This document shows, in pieces, positions 46,873-55,726 of a DNA stretch of 64,000 nucleotides. The position numbers and the translations under genes were made by a program. The notes under the pieces were generated by a model, which worked only from the letters and a program-made list of their open reading frames with translations, made no database searches and was not told where the DNA came from. This DNA comes from Gammaproteobacteria bacterium. GTDB lineage: Bacteria; Pseudomonadota; Gammaproteobacteria; Pseudomonadales; Azotimanducaceae. The number at the start of each line of letters is the position of its first letter. Within the stretch, counting starts at the first letter, position 1. The DNA is taken from NCBI GenBank assembly GCA_026707045.1, contig JAPOXO010000101.1, forward strand, positions 1 to 64,000, written 5' to 3'.

Positions 46873-47496
46873 TTAACTGTCGAAGATCATTCGCATTTTT
46901 GATTCGCCGTGTAGTAGCTGAATCTCGCTTACTTGATTCAACTCTTTAGCCAAATTCGAATCGTAGACTGCTTTTATGGTCCATTCACCGTGTTCAAATT
47001 CAATCAATCTGTTCTGTCCATCATATATGTGATTTTGACCAGTACTAACTAACCTGCAATCCATAGTTAGGCAGTCGGGCAACTCTAGTATTGGTATTGA
47101 GATTCCGAACTCTTTAGCCAACCACGATTGGAGATCGACATCTTCCAAGATCTCACCCCTCGATGTTTCAATGTCTGCAGATTCGCTGTTGCCCTTGATA
47201 AGTACACGTCCAAGGCCAAGTCTGTCCCTCAGCCGAAGTTCATACTCCGACCCCGTTGACCTCCATGTGAAAACGGCACTAAAGGACTCTTCTGGTGATT
47301 TGTATATGATTCTTCCCTTGAGAACCTGCACATTTTCCGAATTCGAATCTGTTATTTCTGTCGGAGGTCTCAAAGACAGGCACGACATCAGTAAGGTGCA
47401 GGCGACTACGATAATCGCCGTTCGGGCGTAAATGCTACACCTGTAATTCCAGTATCGGCGCGTATGACAAATGTGCTCTGGTATCATTTCGTTCAA
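46873..47496 (-). CDS. lolB: outer-membrane lipoprotein receptor LolB
   Basis: LolB accepts lipoproteins from LolA at the outer membrane. The product has a long N-terminus with a hydrophobic stretch ending in a lipobox, LLMSC (Cys about residue 39). Leu follows the Cys, compatible with outer-membrane sorting. The mature domain of about 165 residues has KGRIIYKSPEESFSAVFTW and YELRLRDRLGLGRVLIKG, which match LolB strands. Sequence similarity is modest, but the position divergent from hemA is exactly that of lolB in gammaproteobacteria. A later start is possible. The usual downstream ispE is absent. Confidence 0.85.
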   Translation of the reverse strand: MNEMIPEHICHTRRYWNYRCSIYARTAIIVVACTLLMSCLSLRPPTEITDSNSENVQVLKGRIIYKSPEESFSAVFTWRSTGSEYELRLRDRLGLGRVLIKGNSESADIETSRGEILEDVDLQSWLAKEFGISIPILELPDCLTMDCRLVSTGQNHIYDGQNRLIEFEHGEWTIKAVYDSNLAKELNQVSEIQLLHGESKMRMIFDS

Positions 47497-47522
47497 TTGC
47501 GATATGTAATCGAAATTACTTC

Positions 47523-48788
47523 ATGCCGATCATTGCCTTCGGCCTCAATCACCGCTCCGCGGGGATTGACCTGAGGGGGCGGGCATCGATACTTCCCAAC
47601 GACCTCCACGACGCCCTCAAAGCTCTGAGAAACTCTGCATCCTTCATTCGTGAAGCGATCATACTATCTACGTGCAACCGCACGGAGATTCATGCTCAAG
47701 TCCGAAATATATCAGAGCCGGAAGCACGGCAACACCTGCTCTGCTGGCTCGCTGATTTCCGAGACTTGACGCTGAGCGAGCTTGAATCGGCAACCTATTG
47801 TCATTGGGAGCTAGGTGCGGTCAAGCACATTCTGAGTGTCGCTTCAGGTCTGGATTCTCAAGTTATTGGGGAACCTCAAATATTCGGACAATTCAAATCT
47901 GCTTTTGACTCCGCAGTTCAAGCAAATTCCGTTGAAACGGACCTAACCGATTTGGTGATGGCTGGAATCAAGACCGGCAAAAGAGTACGTACAGACACCG
48001 AAATTGGCCGAAACTCGATTTCGATTGCTCAAGCGGCAGTGATCATGGCTCGTCAGATATTCTCTAACTTGAACCAGACAAATGTCTTACTTCTCGGTGC
48101 TGGGGAGACCATCTGTTTAGTCAGCAAACACATGAAGACGGCAAACGTACGCACGATTGCGGTCGCTAATCGAACAGTGGCTCATGCAACTCGAATTGCT
48201 GAACTTATAGACGGGGAAGCCATGGCCCTATCTGAATTCGGATCGCGGCTGCACGAATACGACATAGTGATAAGTTCAACCAACAGTCCATCGTCCGTGC
48301 TGAGCAAGGACGTTGTGGCTCATGCGTGTAGCCAAAGACGCTACAGACCCATGTTCATCGTGGATCTTGCGGTACCTCGAGATGTTGAAGCAACTGTTAG
48401 CGAACTGAGCAACGTATACCTCTACACTATCGATAATCTGACTTCGGTGATCGAAGAGAACATGAGACTCAGACTGGACAGCCTAGCTCAAGCCAACTCA
48501 ATAGTGGATGAAGGCGTGCGAAGGTATGAGGAACAGCACAAAGTTCGACAAGTCTCAGGACTAGTCAAAAATTTCCGCAATTCAGTAGCGAGCATGCGCA
48601 AGCACGAAATTGAAAAGGCCCATGCCCGACTTCAAGCGGGAGATGACCCACATGTAGTGGTCGACCGTCTCGGCGAAGCGTTGGCTCACAAGTTCGCTCA
48701 CAATCCCACGGTCGCATTGAGAAACGCAAGCAAATCGGATGATCGAAGGCTACTTGAACTGCTGTCCGAAGTATTCGAGATTGAGTAA
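47523..48788 (+). CDS. hemA: glutamyl-tRNA reductase
   Basis: This 421-residue HemA is the first committed enzyme of C5 tetrapyrrole synthesis, reducing glutamyl-tRNA to glutamate-1-semialdehyde. The catalytic Cys is in ILSTCNRTEIHA. Further hallmarks are GLDSQVIGEPQIFGQFKSA, GRNSISIAQAAVIMA and the NADPH-binding NVLLLGAGET. The C-terminal dimerisation helices are present. It is divergent from lolB with 26 bases between the starts and shares one base with prfA (TAATG). Confidence 0.97.
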   Translation: MPIIAFGLNHRSAGIDLRGRASILPNDLHDALKALRNSASFIREAIILSTCNRTEIHAQVRNISEPEARQHLLCWLADFRDLTLSELESATYCHWELGAVKHILSVASGLDSQVIGEPQIFGQFKSAFDSAVQANSVETDLTDLVMAGIKTGKRVRTDTEIGRNSISIAQAAVIMARQIFSNLNQTNVLLLGAGETICLVSKHMKTANVRTIAVANRTVAHATRIAELIDGEAMALSEFGSRLHEYDIVISSTNSPSSVLSKDVVAHACSQRRYRPMFIVDLAVPRDVEATVSELSNVYLYTIDNLTSVIEENMRLRLDSLAQANSIVDEGVRRYEEQHKVRQVSGLVKNFRNSVASMRKHEIEKAHARLQAGDDPHVVVDRLGEALAHKFAHNPTVALRNASKSDDRRLLELLSEVFEIE

Positions 48789-49885
48789 TGTCACTTTCCC
48801 GACGAATAGTTCAGAGGCTTGAGGAAATTTCTCATCGCCATGCAGAGATTGAGTCGCTTTTGGGAGATCCCGAGGTGGTATCAAACCAAGAGAATTTTTC
48901 GAGTCTCTCTAGGGAATACTCCGAATTGCAACCTGTCGTGACCGCTTATGAACGAATCCGAACAATCGAGGAGGAAATTGAAGAAGCTACGGAGTTACTT
49001 CAAGGGGAAGACGAAGACTTGCGGATACTTGCACGCGAGACGATTGACGAACTGCGACCGACTCTGGACTGCGCATTCCAAGGAATTGAGGAATTGCTGG
49101 TTCCTTCTGATCCGGATGACAAAGCCAACGTCTTCTTGGAAATTCGAGCTGGTACCGGCGGTGAGGAAGCAGCACTCTTTGTTGCCGACTTGGCAAAGAT
49201 GTATGAACGATACGCTTTGCTCAAGGGCTGGAAAGCAACGATAGTCGCGAAAAGGACAGCTAGTCAAGGAGGACTGAAGGAAGCTGTGTTCCGCATCTCT
49301 GGTCGAGATGTTTTTGCGAGGTTAAAGTTTGAGTCTGGAACACACCGCGTGCAGCGGATTCCACAAACCGAGTCCCAGGGGCGTATCCACACCTCTGCCT
49401 GCACAGTTGCGATTTTGCCGGAAATTGAGGAACTCACAGAGGTAGACCTTAATGACACAGACTTGCGCATTGACACTTTCCGTGCGTCTGGGGCGGGAGG
49501 GCAGCACGTCAATAAAACAGACTCGGCAGTGCGAATTACCCATTTGCCGTCGGGTACTGTAGCCGAGTGCCAAGAAGAGCGATCGCAGCATCAGAACAGA
49601 GAGCGAGCGATGGCTCTGCTCAAGTCGAAAATTCTTAGTGAACGTCGGAGTGCGCAAGAAAAAGAACGTACAGAAGATCGCAAGATGCAAGTAGGATCTG
49701 GCGACCGGTCAGAGAGAATTCGTACCTACAACTTTCCGCAGGGAAGACTTACTGATCATCGAGTCCAACTCACACTTTACAAGTTGGACGAGGTCATGGA
49801 AGGTGCTCTCGATCTTGTGATTGAGCCATTGGCCAAAGAACGGCAAGCGGACTTGCTACGAGGATTGAAGGATGACGAAAACTGA
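48788..49885 (+). CDS. prfA: peptide chain release factor 1
   Basis: The 365-residue RF1 ends translation at UAA and UAG. The peptidyl-hydrolysis loop is in FRASGAGGQHVNKTDSAVRI, and the domain entry is FLEIRAGTGGEEAALF. Its target for methylation, the Gln of GGQ, is modified by PrmC, encoded next. The start overlaps the hemA stop by one base. Confidence 0.97.
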   Translation: MSLSRRIVQRLEEISHRHAEIESLLGDPEVVSNQENFSSLSREYSELQPVVTAYERIRTIEEEIEEATELLQGEDEDLRILARETIDELRPTLDCAFQGIEELLVPSDPDDKANVFLEIRAGTGGEEAALFVADLAKMYERYALLKGWKATIVAKRTASQGGLKEAVFRISGRDVFARLKFESGTHRVQRIPQTESQGRIHTSACTVAILPEIEELTEVDLNDTDLRIDTFRASGAGGQHVNKTDSAVRITHLPSGTVAECQEERSQHQNRERAMALLKSKILSERRSAQEKERTEDRKMQVGSGDRSERIRTYNFPQGRLTDHRVQLTLYKLDEVMEGALDLVIEPLAKERQADLLRGLKDDEN

Positions 49886-50032
49886 GTTCTCAAGCGAGTA
49901 AAGTACCGACCTTTAGACGAACAAATTCCTAGGTGCAGACAACCCATCGTGCAAAACGTCGTGAGTGTTCACGACAAGAATTGATTGAACGCTTCCATTT
50001 CGTGCTATCAAAATTCAATCTGAAATCGACCC

Positions 50033-50878
50033 GTGGCCGTTGATACATCTGAACAACTGATTAAGTATCCCAACGCCCTCGGAGATTGCTTTTCCTTGGC
50101 CCGAGAAAAAATCGGCAGAAGAGACGCGGAACGGCTGCTCGGGCATGTATTCGGCACATCAACCACACAGCTCTATTCGAGTCCGAAAATGCATGTGACT
50201 CACGACGAAGCTCAGGTCTTTTTTGATTTAGTTGAACGAAGAAGACATGGAGAGCCGATTGAGTACATGACGCAGAAGTGCTACTTTTGGACCCAGAAGC
50301 TTCGTGTTAGTCCCGCAGCTCTTATCCCAAGACCGGAGACCGAAGTTCTTGTCGAAGCTGCCCTCCAACTACTACGAGATGGAAACCGAGTATTGGATCT
50401 CGGCACTGGAACTGGAGCGATTGCACTAGCGCTGAGATCTGAGCTGGAATTGCAGGTTGTGGCTTCTGATATTAGTGTGGAAGCTTTGGAACTGTGCGCA
50501 GAAAACGCCAATCAGCTGAATCTAGCAGTCGAGACATTGAGGTCAGATTGGTATTCCGCTGTTGGTGGATCGTTTGATGTAATTATCTCGAATCCGCCTT
50601 ATGTGGCCAATGACGATCCAGTCTTGACGCAGAGCAGCTTACGCTATGAACCTCTTAAAGCGCTGGCGAGCGAGAAAAACGGGCTCGGAGCATTGGAAAC
50701 GGTGATTTTGGGTTCGAAACCATACCTTGTTGACGGTGGGTGGTTGCTCGTCGAGCATGGTTACAACCAAAGAGAGGAAGTTCTAGGACTGTTCAATGAA
50801 GCAGGCTTTCGCAATATCGATTGTCGGAGTGACTACAACGACAATCCGCGTGTGATATTCGGAGAGAAAAGTGAATGA
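50033..50878 (+). CDS. prmC: release factor glutamine methyltransferase
   Basis: PrmC methylates the GGQ glutamine of release factors. This 281-residue protein has RRHGEPIEYMTQKCYFWTQK, SAM motif VLDLGTGTGAIALAL and the amide-methyltransferase motif IISNPPYV. The GTG at 50033 is the first start in the frame, 147 bases after prfA. A small gap with no other gene lies between. The stop overlaps the next gene by 8 bases. Confidence 0.95.
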   Translation: MAVDTSEQLIKYPNALGDCFSLAREKIGRRDAERLLGHVFGTSTTQLYSSPKMHVTHDEAQVFFDLVERRRHGEPIEYMTQKCYFWTQKLRVSPAALIPRPETEVLVEAALQLLRDGNRVLDLGTGTGAIALALRSELELQVVASDISVEALELCAENANQLNLAVETLRSDWYSAVGGSFDVIISNPPYVANDDPVLTQSSLRYEPLKALASEKNGLGALETVILGSKPYLVDGGWLLVEHGYNQREEVLGLFNEAGFRNIDCRSDYNDNPRVIFGEKSE

Positions 50879-51632
50879 CAGCGACTTGCTTCGCTATAGC
50901 CGACAGATCATGTTGCCCGAGATTGAGATCGCGGGACAGGAGAAGATACTTGCTTCCCGTGTGGCAGTCATTGGCCTAGGGGGATTGGGCTCTCCGGTTG
51001 CTCTATACCTGGCAGCTGCGGGCGTGGGTCACCTGACACTGATTGACGATGATGTGGTAGATGCGACAAATCTTCAACGTCAGATTGCACATTCTGAAGG
51101 TAGTTTGAGTCAACGCAAGGTTGATTCCGCGTCGCGAACAATAGCCAAAATCAATTCTTCGACCCAAGTAACTCGGTGCCATGAACGGTTGTCCACTGAA
51201 GGTCTTTGCGATGTTGCTAGAAAAGTAGACGTACTAGTAGATGGAACTGACAACTTTGCTACAAGGTACCAGGTCAATGAGGCCTCAATCGCAACTGGTA
51301 CGCCATTAGTATCCGGTGCTGCGATACGAATGGAAGGTCAGATTGCTGTTTTCGATCCGAGAGAAGTAACTTCACCATGCTATCGATGTCTATACCAGGA
51401 TGGATCATCTGAATCTTTGAACTGTGCTGAGAATGGTGTGGTCGCGCCCCTTGTCGGGATTGTAGGTTCCGTCCAAGCGATGGAAACTCTGAAACTGATC
51501 TGTGGATTTCGGGAATCGTCAGTTGGGTGGGTTCACTATGTGGATGCCAAGCGAATGGATTGGCGAAGACTCAGACTTCCCAAGAACTCTTCATGTCCTT
51601 CCTGCAACGCCCAAAATGAATCGGAGCCGTAA
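50871..51632 (+). CDS. moeB: MoeB/ThiF-family adenylyltransferase
   Basis: This 253-residue E1-like enzyme adenylates the C-terminus of a small sulfur-carrier protein such as MoaD or ThiS. It shows LLRYSRQIMLPEIEIAGQEK, ATP-binding VAVIGLGGLGSPVALYLA, DDDVVDATNLQRQI and VDGTDNFATRYQVN. Two CxxC pairs (CYRCL and SCPSCN) form the zinc site, and a catalytic-type Cys is in SLNCAENGVVAPLVG. Position after prmC is typical for moeB in this group. No moaD or thiS is adjacent, so molybdopterin versus thiamine use is not decided. Confidence 0.88.
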   Translation: MNDSDLLRYSRQIMLPEIEIAGQEKILASRVAVIGLGGLGSPVALYLAAAGVGHLTLIDDDVVDATNLQRQIAHSEGSLSQRKVDSASRTIAKINSSTQVTRCHERLSTEGLCDVARKVDVLVDGTDNFATRYQVNEASIATGTPLVSGAAIRMEGQIAVFDPREVTSPCYRCLYQDGSSESLNCAENGVVAPLVGIVGSVQAMETLKLICGFRESSVGWVHYVDAKRMDWRRLRLPKNSSCPSCNAQNESEP

Positions 51633-51737
51633 GGCGACATCCCGTATTGTTCATTGAAGTGTCAGATGAGTCGAAACTCCAGAGGAAATGAGTACATCCT
51701 CTATTCGTGATATTTACTAGCGGATGCTTGAACGACT

Positions 51738-52541
51738 CTAGTGGATTGCTATATTTCGAGAGGTAGATCTCTTGCCCTTCCAGCCAATGGCATAGCCACA
51801 GGGAATAGTCTGGAAGAATTCGTCAGTCTCGTATTCCTGCAGTGTGCGCATCACTTGAATGTCAAAATCCTCCAAATCGTCGCCAAGCGCTGACAGAGAA
51901 AATCGAGATGTCGAGTGAAGATTGCCCAGAATGCTCTCTCGTGTCCACTTGTGCGAGACGCTGAATGTTCTGTTCACCACACCGTGGAACCCAGCCTCAA
52001 CAAGCCGAGCGATGTCGTAGTCCTCGCCACGCCATCTCTTTGGCTTACCCTGTGATCTAGAGACTGTCCATTTCTCCAATGCACGGCGTAATGACTCTTG
52101 CCAAGGATCACCCCCGTGCAAGACCCCAAAACATCCTACGATAGCGACGCACGCACTGTTCCTGAGCCAGCGACGAATACGGCTAAGAACCAAATCTTGC
52201 TCCAATCTATGGATGGCCTCTCCAACTGTTACCAAATCGATGGAACCCGGATCGACTACAACCTCCTCAGCTTTGGCCTTGATCCATTCGACGTTTTCCA
52301 CTCCTAGTCTTCGTGCTTGAGCTGCCCCTTCGTCCAACATCTCCGATTCATTGTCTATAGCGACGACTTTGCGAACACAGGGTGCTAGTCGCAGTGCTAT
52401 TCGTCCAGGACCTGTAGCCAAGTCCAATACCACTGAGCTACTTTGCAAGCTCGCATCTCGTTCGAGCTGACCTATAAGACTCATGGGATATGGCACGCGA
52501 AAACGGCTGTAAAACTGAGCCGTAGATTTGAACGGTGTCAA
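51738..52541 (-). CDS. class I SAM-dependent methyltransferase
   Basis: The 267-residue protein begins with a short helix and then YSRFRVPYPMSLIGQLE, the SAM-binding motif I VVLDLATGPGRIALRLA, an acidic motif II VVAIDNESEMLDEGA and DLVTVGEAIHRLE. The pattern fits the small-molecule methyltransferase type (Methyltransf_11/25). A C-terminal part contains WKGKRSTSR. The substrate is unknown. It diverges from the peroxiredoxin gene. Confidence 0.87.
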   Translation of the reverse strand: MTPFKSTAQFYSRFRVPYPMSLIGQLERDASLQSSSVVLDLATGPGRIALRLAPCVRKVVAIDNESEMLDEGAAQARRLGVENVEWIKAKAEEVVVDPGSIDLVTVGEAIHRLEQDLVLSRIRRWLRNSACVAIVGCFGVLHGGDPWQESLRRALEKWTVSRSQGKPKRWRGEDYDIARLVEAGFHGVVNRTFSVSHKWTRESILGNLHSTSRFSLSALGDDLEDFDIQVMRTLQEYETDEFFQTIPCGYAIGWKGKRSTSRNIAIH

Positions 52542-52640
52542 TGCCTGAGTACCTATCTGAATGGCATTTGTATGAATCTGAATTATCCATGAAATATGAG
52601 GAACATCTGGCTCTGGCCGTTCAGTCAGAGAATAGCTGGC

Positions 52641-52663
52641 CTTCTCTAGCTGGGCTAGAGAAG
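52641..52663. promoter_or_regulatory. perfect 10-base inverted repeat over the -35 region of the peroxiredoxin promoter
   Basis: CTTCTCTAGC, TGG, GCTAGAGAAG is a perfect palindrome with a 3-base spacer. It occupies the place where a -35 box should be for the TATAAT at 52681. The flanking genes diverge, so a terminator is not needed here and a regulator-binding site is more likely. Confidence 0.6.
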
Positions 52664-52680
52664 ATCAGCCTCTAAATTTC

Positions 52681-52686
52681 TATAAT
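52681..52686 (+). promoter_or_regulatory. -10 box of the peroxiredoxin promoter
   Basis: TATAAT matches the sigma-70 -10 consensus exactly, 36 bases before the peroxiredoxin ATG. No -35 match exists at the normal spacing, where the inverted repeat lies, suggesting dependence on an activator. Confidence 0.5.
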
Positions 52687-52722
52687 TCCCGGCAACAAGC
52701 ATTCTGCAACCGGGGCACCGTC

Positions 52723-53382
52723 ATGACCTTACGAATAAACTCCATTGCACCAGATTTCACTGCAAATACAACGCACGGTGAGATCTCGTTTCATGAGTGG
52801 GTGGGAGATTGTTGGGCAATCTTGTTCTCGCACCCAAAAGACTTCACACCTGTATGTACCACTGAGCTTGGCTACATGGCTGGCTTGCAGGATGAATTTG
52901 CGATTCGCAACTGCAAGATTATCGGACTCTCTGTTGACCCTGTGGACAGTCACCGTGAATGGTTGCAGGACATCGAGGAGACTCAAGGTAATGCTGTGAC
53001 CTATCCATTAATCGGCGATCCTGACCTCCAAATAGCCAAAGCCTATGACATGCTGCCCGATGATGCAGGCGATTCGAGCGAAGGTCGTTCCGCTGCCGAC
53101 AACGCCACAGTCCGATCGGTGTTTGTAGTTGGTCCCGATAAGCGAATCAAAGCGATGCTCACCTATCCAATGAGTACAGGACGCAACTTCGACGAAGTAC
53201 TCCGATTGCTGAAGTCTTGTCAACTGACCGCAAACCACCAAGTCGCTACGCCTGTAAACTGGCAGGTAGGAGAGGATGTGATCATTGTCCCCGCCGTTTC
53301 CGATGACGAAGCCAGATCGCGCTATCCAAACGGATGGAAGGCGCCCAAACCCTATCTTCGAATCGTGCCCCAGCCTGACTAG
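52723..53382 (+). CDS. 1-Cys peroxiredoxin (Prx6/AhpC-TSA family)
   Basis: This 219-residue thiol peroxidase of the Prx6 group reduces peroxides. The peroxidatic Cys is in HPKDFTPVCTTELGYMA. The C-terminal region has NATVRSVFVVGPDKRIKAML, TPVNWQVGEDVIIVP and YPNGWKAPKPYLR, which are typical of Prx6 and absent from the AhpC group. A consensus -10 box and a palindrome lie upstream. No dedicated reductase is adjacent. Confidence 0.95.
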   Translation: MTLRINSIAPDFTANTTHGEISFHEWVGDCWAILFSHPKDFTPVCTTELGYMAGLQDEFAIRNCKIIGLSVDPVDSHREWLQDIEETQGNAVTYPLIGDPDLQIAKAYDMLPDDAGDSSEGRSAADNATVRSVFVVGPDKRIKAMLTYPMSTGRNFDEVLRLLKSCQLTANHQVATPVNWQVGEDVIIVPAVSDDEARSRYPNGWKAPKPYLRIVPQPD

Positions 53383-53749
53383 AGTCGTCGAACTCTTCAA
53401 GTAAGTCGTATTGACTGCACAGGTTGATGAACACGCTACCTCTTTTCAAGGAATTGGAACGCAGAACAGCCTGGAGATGGAACTGTATCTTTACGGAATA
53501 CAAAAGGGTGTTGTAGCTTCCCGTATCTGTGTATTTAGAACTATGGGAAATCGACTGTACAGATTCGGATTTTGAAAGAGGAATCTCACCAGCTCCATTC
53601 AACTCAATCTACATCGACTCACAAGGTGACTCGGGCGTGGACTCTGATTCTCTTCGACGCTGCAGTCATGACCTGATTGCTGTGCAAAAGCTTGTGCCAA
53701 TACAGCCCAAAAAGTAACATGCATTGAGCCTGCGTAATGACCAAACGCT
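53383..53749. other. intergenic region with weak promoter candidate for the third solenoid gene
   Basis: This 367-base gap has no convincing gene. A plus-strand frame at 53529-53717 (62 codons) is too weak to call. TTGTGC (53692-53697) and TAACAT (53715-53720), 17 bases apart, are a poor but correctly spaced promoter candidate 30 bases before the next start. Confidence 0.35.
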
Positions 53750-55627
53750 ATGAGACATGCCGTAGCCCACAGATATCCCCTGCAATTGCGACCGAAGCTC
53801 AATCCAGTCTTGGGTTTAATTGCAGTTACCGCCTTCGTTTTCGTAGTAACCGGTTGCGATGGTGGCAGTACGCAAAGTTTAGAAGACGATCCTATCGCTA
53901 GCCCTGCAAGCCAGAAAAAGACCACTACCGAGAATCGATCCTCCACAGCATTTGAATCGGTTGAATCAGTCAAAGAACTATTGGCGTACGAAGCCGGATT
54001 TGATCGTTCCCTTGCACTGCACCAACTTCTTGCTAACGTGGACGAACGTCAATTGATAGATCTGCTCCAGCAATCAAGAGAGATTGACGTTTACAGTCAA
54101 CGACGCGAAACTCAGAACGCCATTTTCCAGAAACTCGCTTCGCTAAATCCCAAAGCGGCAATGGCTCAAGCCGTCGCAATGTCTCAGTTTGAACGTGATG
54201 CATTGATCGCCACTATTTTCTCTCAGTGGTCGCTAGATGACCTTGACACATCCATCGAACACGTCAAATCGCTACCCGGATTCCAAAAGCGTGCAGCGCT
54301 TCGCGGTATCCTCCAGTCCAGAGACGATCTTGCGGAAGATGTGCGACGAGAAATCGCTCGCGAAGTCGGAATGGAACAGCTTGCCGTCGATTTGATTGCA
54401 CAGTCTGAGCTAGCTAGATCCCTGAAGAGCCCAGAACAAGCATGGTCCGATCTGGTCAACGACGAAGTCGGCAATGCGGCGCAGACTGGATTGCTCATCC
54501 AAGTTGCGGAGGCATGGTTCGATACGAGCGGGCTGAGCGTCTTGAGCGAAATCAACCAATCTCTTGTGGACCGACAGACTCGGCAGTCCGTGCTACACGC
54601 AATCGTTCAGCGACTAGTGCAGTCCAATCCGCAAGAAGCCTTCGACTATGCAACCAATATGGGGGACGAAGGCGACAGTCTTCTTATAGCCTTGGCCAGA
54701 GCATGGTCTAGTTTGGATCCGGAATCTGCGCTCAGCGCCGCGCTTACAGTTGAGTCCGACCGGCTGCGCAGGAATTTGGAGCATGTGATTGCACAAAGCT
54801 GGGCTTCAAGCGATCCACACTTCATTCTGAGTAATCTCGATAGGCTACCTGCGAGTTCCCAAGCAGTGGCGCAAAGCGAAGCCATCATTGCGATCGCGCG
54901 AACGTCCCCCGAGGAAGCCGCTCAGCTTATGGCAGGCATGGACGATCCCACAAGCCAGTACTCCGTCGCATACGCGATAGTCTTCAATTGGGTCCGAACC
55001 GACATCGCAGGCGCATTGGACTGGGTATTGAACACCGACAAACTCAAGAACTTGCAGGAACACCTGCTGCCGGTTGTGTTGAATAGCCTTGCTCGAGAGA
55101 ATCCCGAACTGGCGATGCAAACCGCATTGGACCAGCCCATAGGCAGCTACGGATCTGGAATGGAAGTGAGAGTATTGAGTTATATCGCTTCGGTTGATCC
55201 ACAAAAAGCTCTTGAACTCTTGCCTCGAGTACGCGAAGGTCAGAGTCACCTTTTTGCACACATATCGGTAGGAGGAGCGCTGGCGCGCGCTGGGCAAGCT
55301 GAAAGCGCTTTTGAGCTCGCTGCCAGTTTGCAGGAGTCCCAACGAGAGAGATACTACGGAAATCTGATTGGTACATGGGCTGCAAACGACACGGAGGGCT
55401 TGTATGAGAACCTCGATAAATTTCCAACAGCCCAGACCAGATCTAGTGCAGCGCTTGAACTTCTAACTTGGAACGGTTGGCAGAAGAGTCTGTCAAGTGA
55501 ACAAATTGATCGAGCCAAGTCCTTCCTCACCCAAAAAGATGCTGAAACTCTTGAAAAAGGCGAAGCTTCCAAGACTTTTGGATTTCGCAGAGGAGTAGAA
55601 CGGGGCCTGATGCTGCAGGGAGAGTAG
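53750..55627 (+). CDS. alpha-solenoid repeat lipoprotein (paralogue C)
   Basis: This third member of the family of 1049-2917 and 2976-4865, 625 residues, is anchored as a lipoprotein. The signal ends in FVVTGCDGG with Cys at about residue 36. Asp directly after the Cys, the inner-membrane retention signal in E. coli, suggests it stays at the inner membrane. The solenoid has the same order of units: LHQLLANVDERQL, FSQWSLDDLDTSIEH, NPQEAFDYATNMG, GALDWVLNTD, NPELAMQTALDQPIGSYGSG and DPQKALELLPRVREGQ. No catalytic motif is seen. It stands alone, 48 kb from the tandem pair, and ends at a strong hairpin. Confidence 0.85.
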   Translation: MRHAVAHRYPLQLRPKLNPVLGLIAVTAFVFVVTGCDGGSTQSLEDDPIASPASQKKTTTENRSSTAFESVESVKELLAYEAGFDRSLALHQLLANVDERQLIDLLQQSREIDVYSQRRETQNAIFQKLASLNPKAAMAQAVAMSQFERDALIATIFSQWSLDDLDTSIEHVKSLPGFQKRAALRGILQSRDDLAEDVRREIAREVGMEQLAVDLIAQSELARSLKSPEQAWSDLVNDEVGNAAQTGLLIQVAEAWFDTSGLSVLSEINQSLVDRQTRQSVLHAIVQRLVQSNPQEAFDYATNMGDEGDSLLIALARAWSSLDPESALSAALTVESDRLRRNLEHVIAQSWASSDPHFILSNLDRLPASSQAVAQSEAIIAIARTSPEEAAQLMAGMDDPTSQYSVAYAIVFNWVRTDIAGALDWVLNTDKLKNLQEHLLPVVLNSLARENPELAMQTALDQPIGSYGSGMEVRVLSYIASVDPQKALELLPRVREGQSHLFAHISVGGALARAGQAESAFELAASLQESQRERYYGNLIGTWAANDTEGLYENLDKFPTAQTRSSAALELLTWNGWQKSLSSEQIDRAKSFLTQKDAETLEKGEASKTFGFRRGVERGLMLQGE

Positions 55628-55633
55628 TAACTA

Positions 55634-55656
55634 CACTCTGACCACGGGTCAGAGTG
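55634..55656 (+). terminator. hairpin terminator-like between convergent genes
   Basis: CACTCTGACC, ACG, GGTCAGAGTG forms a perfect 10-base-pair stem with a 3-base loop, 6 bases after the paralogue C stop and 70 bases before the lipB stop on the other strand. A T-run is missing, so it is terminator-like or a 3'-end stabiliser. Confidence 0.6.
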
Positions 55657-55726
55657 ATTGTCTGGCGAGAGGCTAGTTGACTTGAATTTTGACGTTGTCG
55701 GCTTAGACTCCAGATTTGCCTCAAGA

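Noticed and set aside
53529..53717. Plus-strand frame of 62 codons, and a 32-codon frame from 53476, before the third solenoid gene
   Set aside because: Both are short, in different frames, and match nothing I know. Kept only as a note in the intergenic entry.
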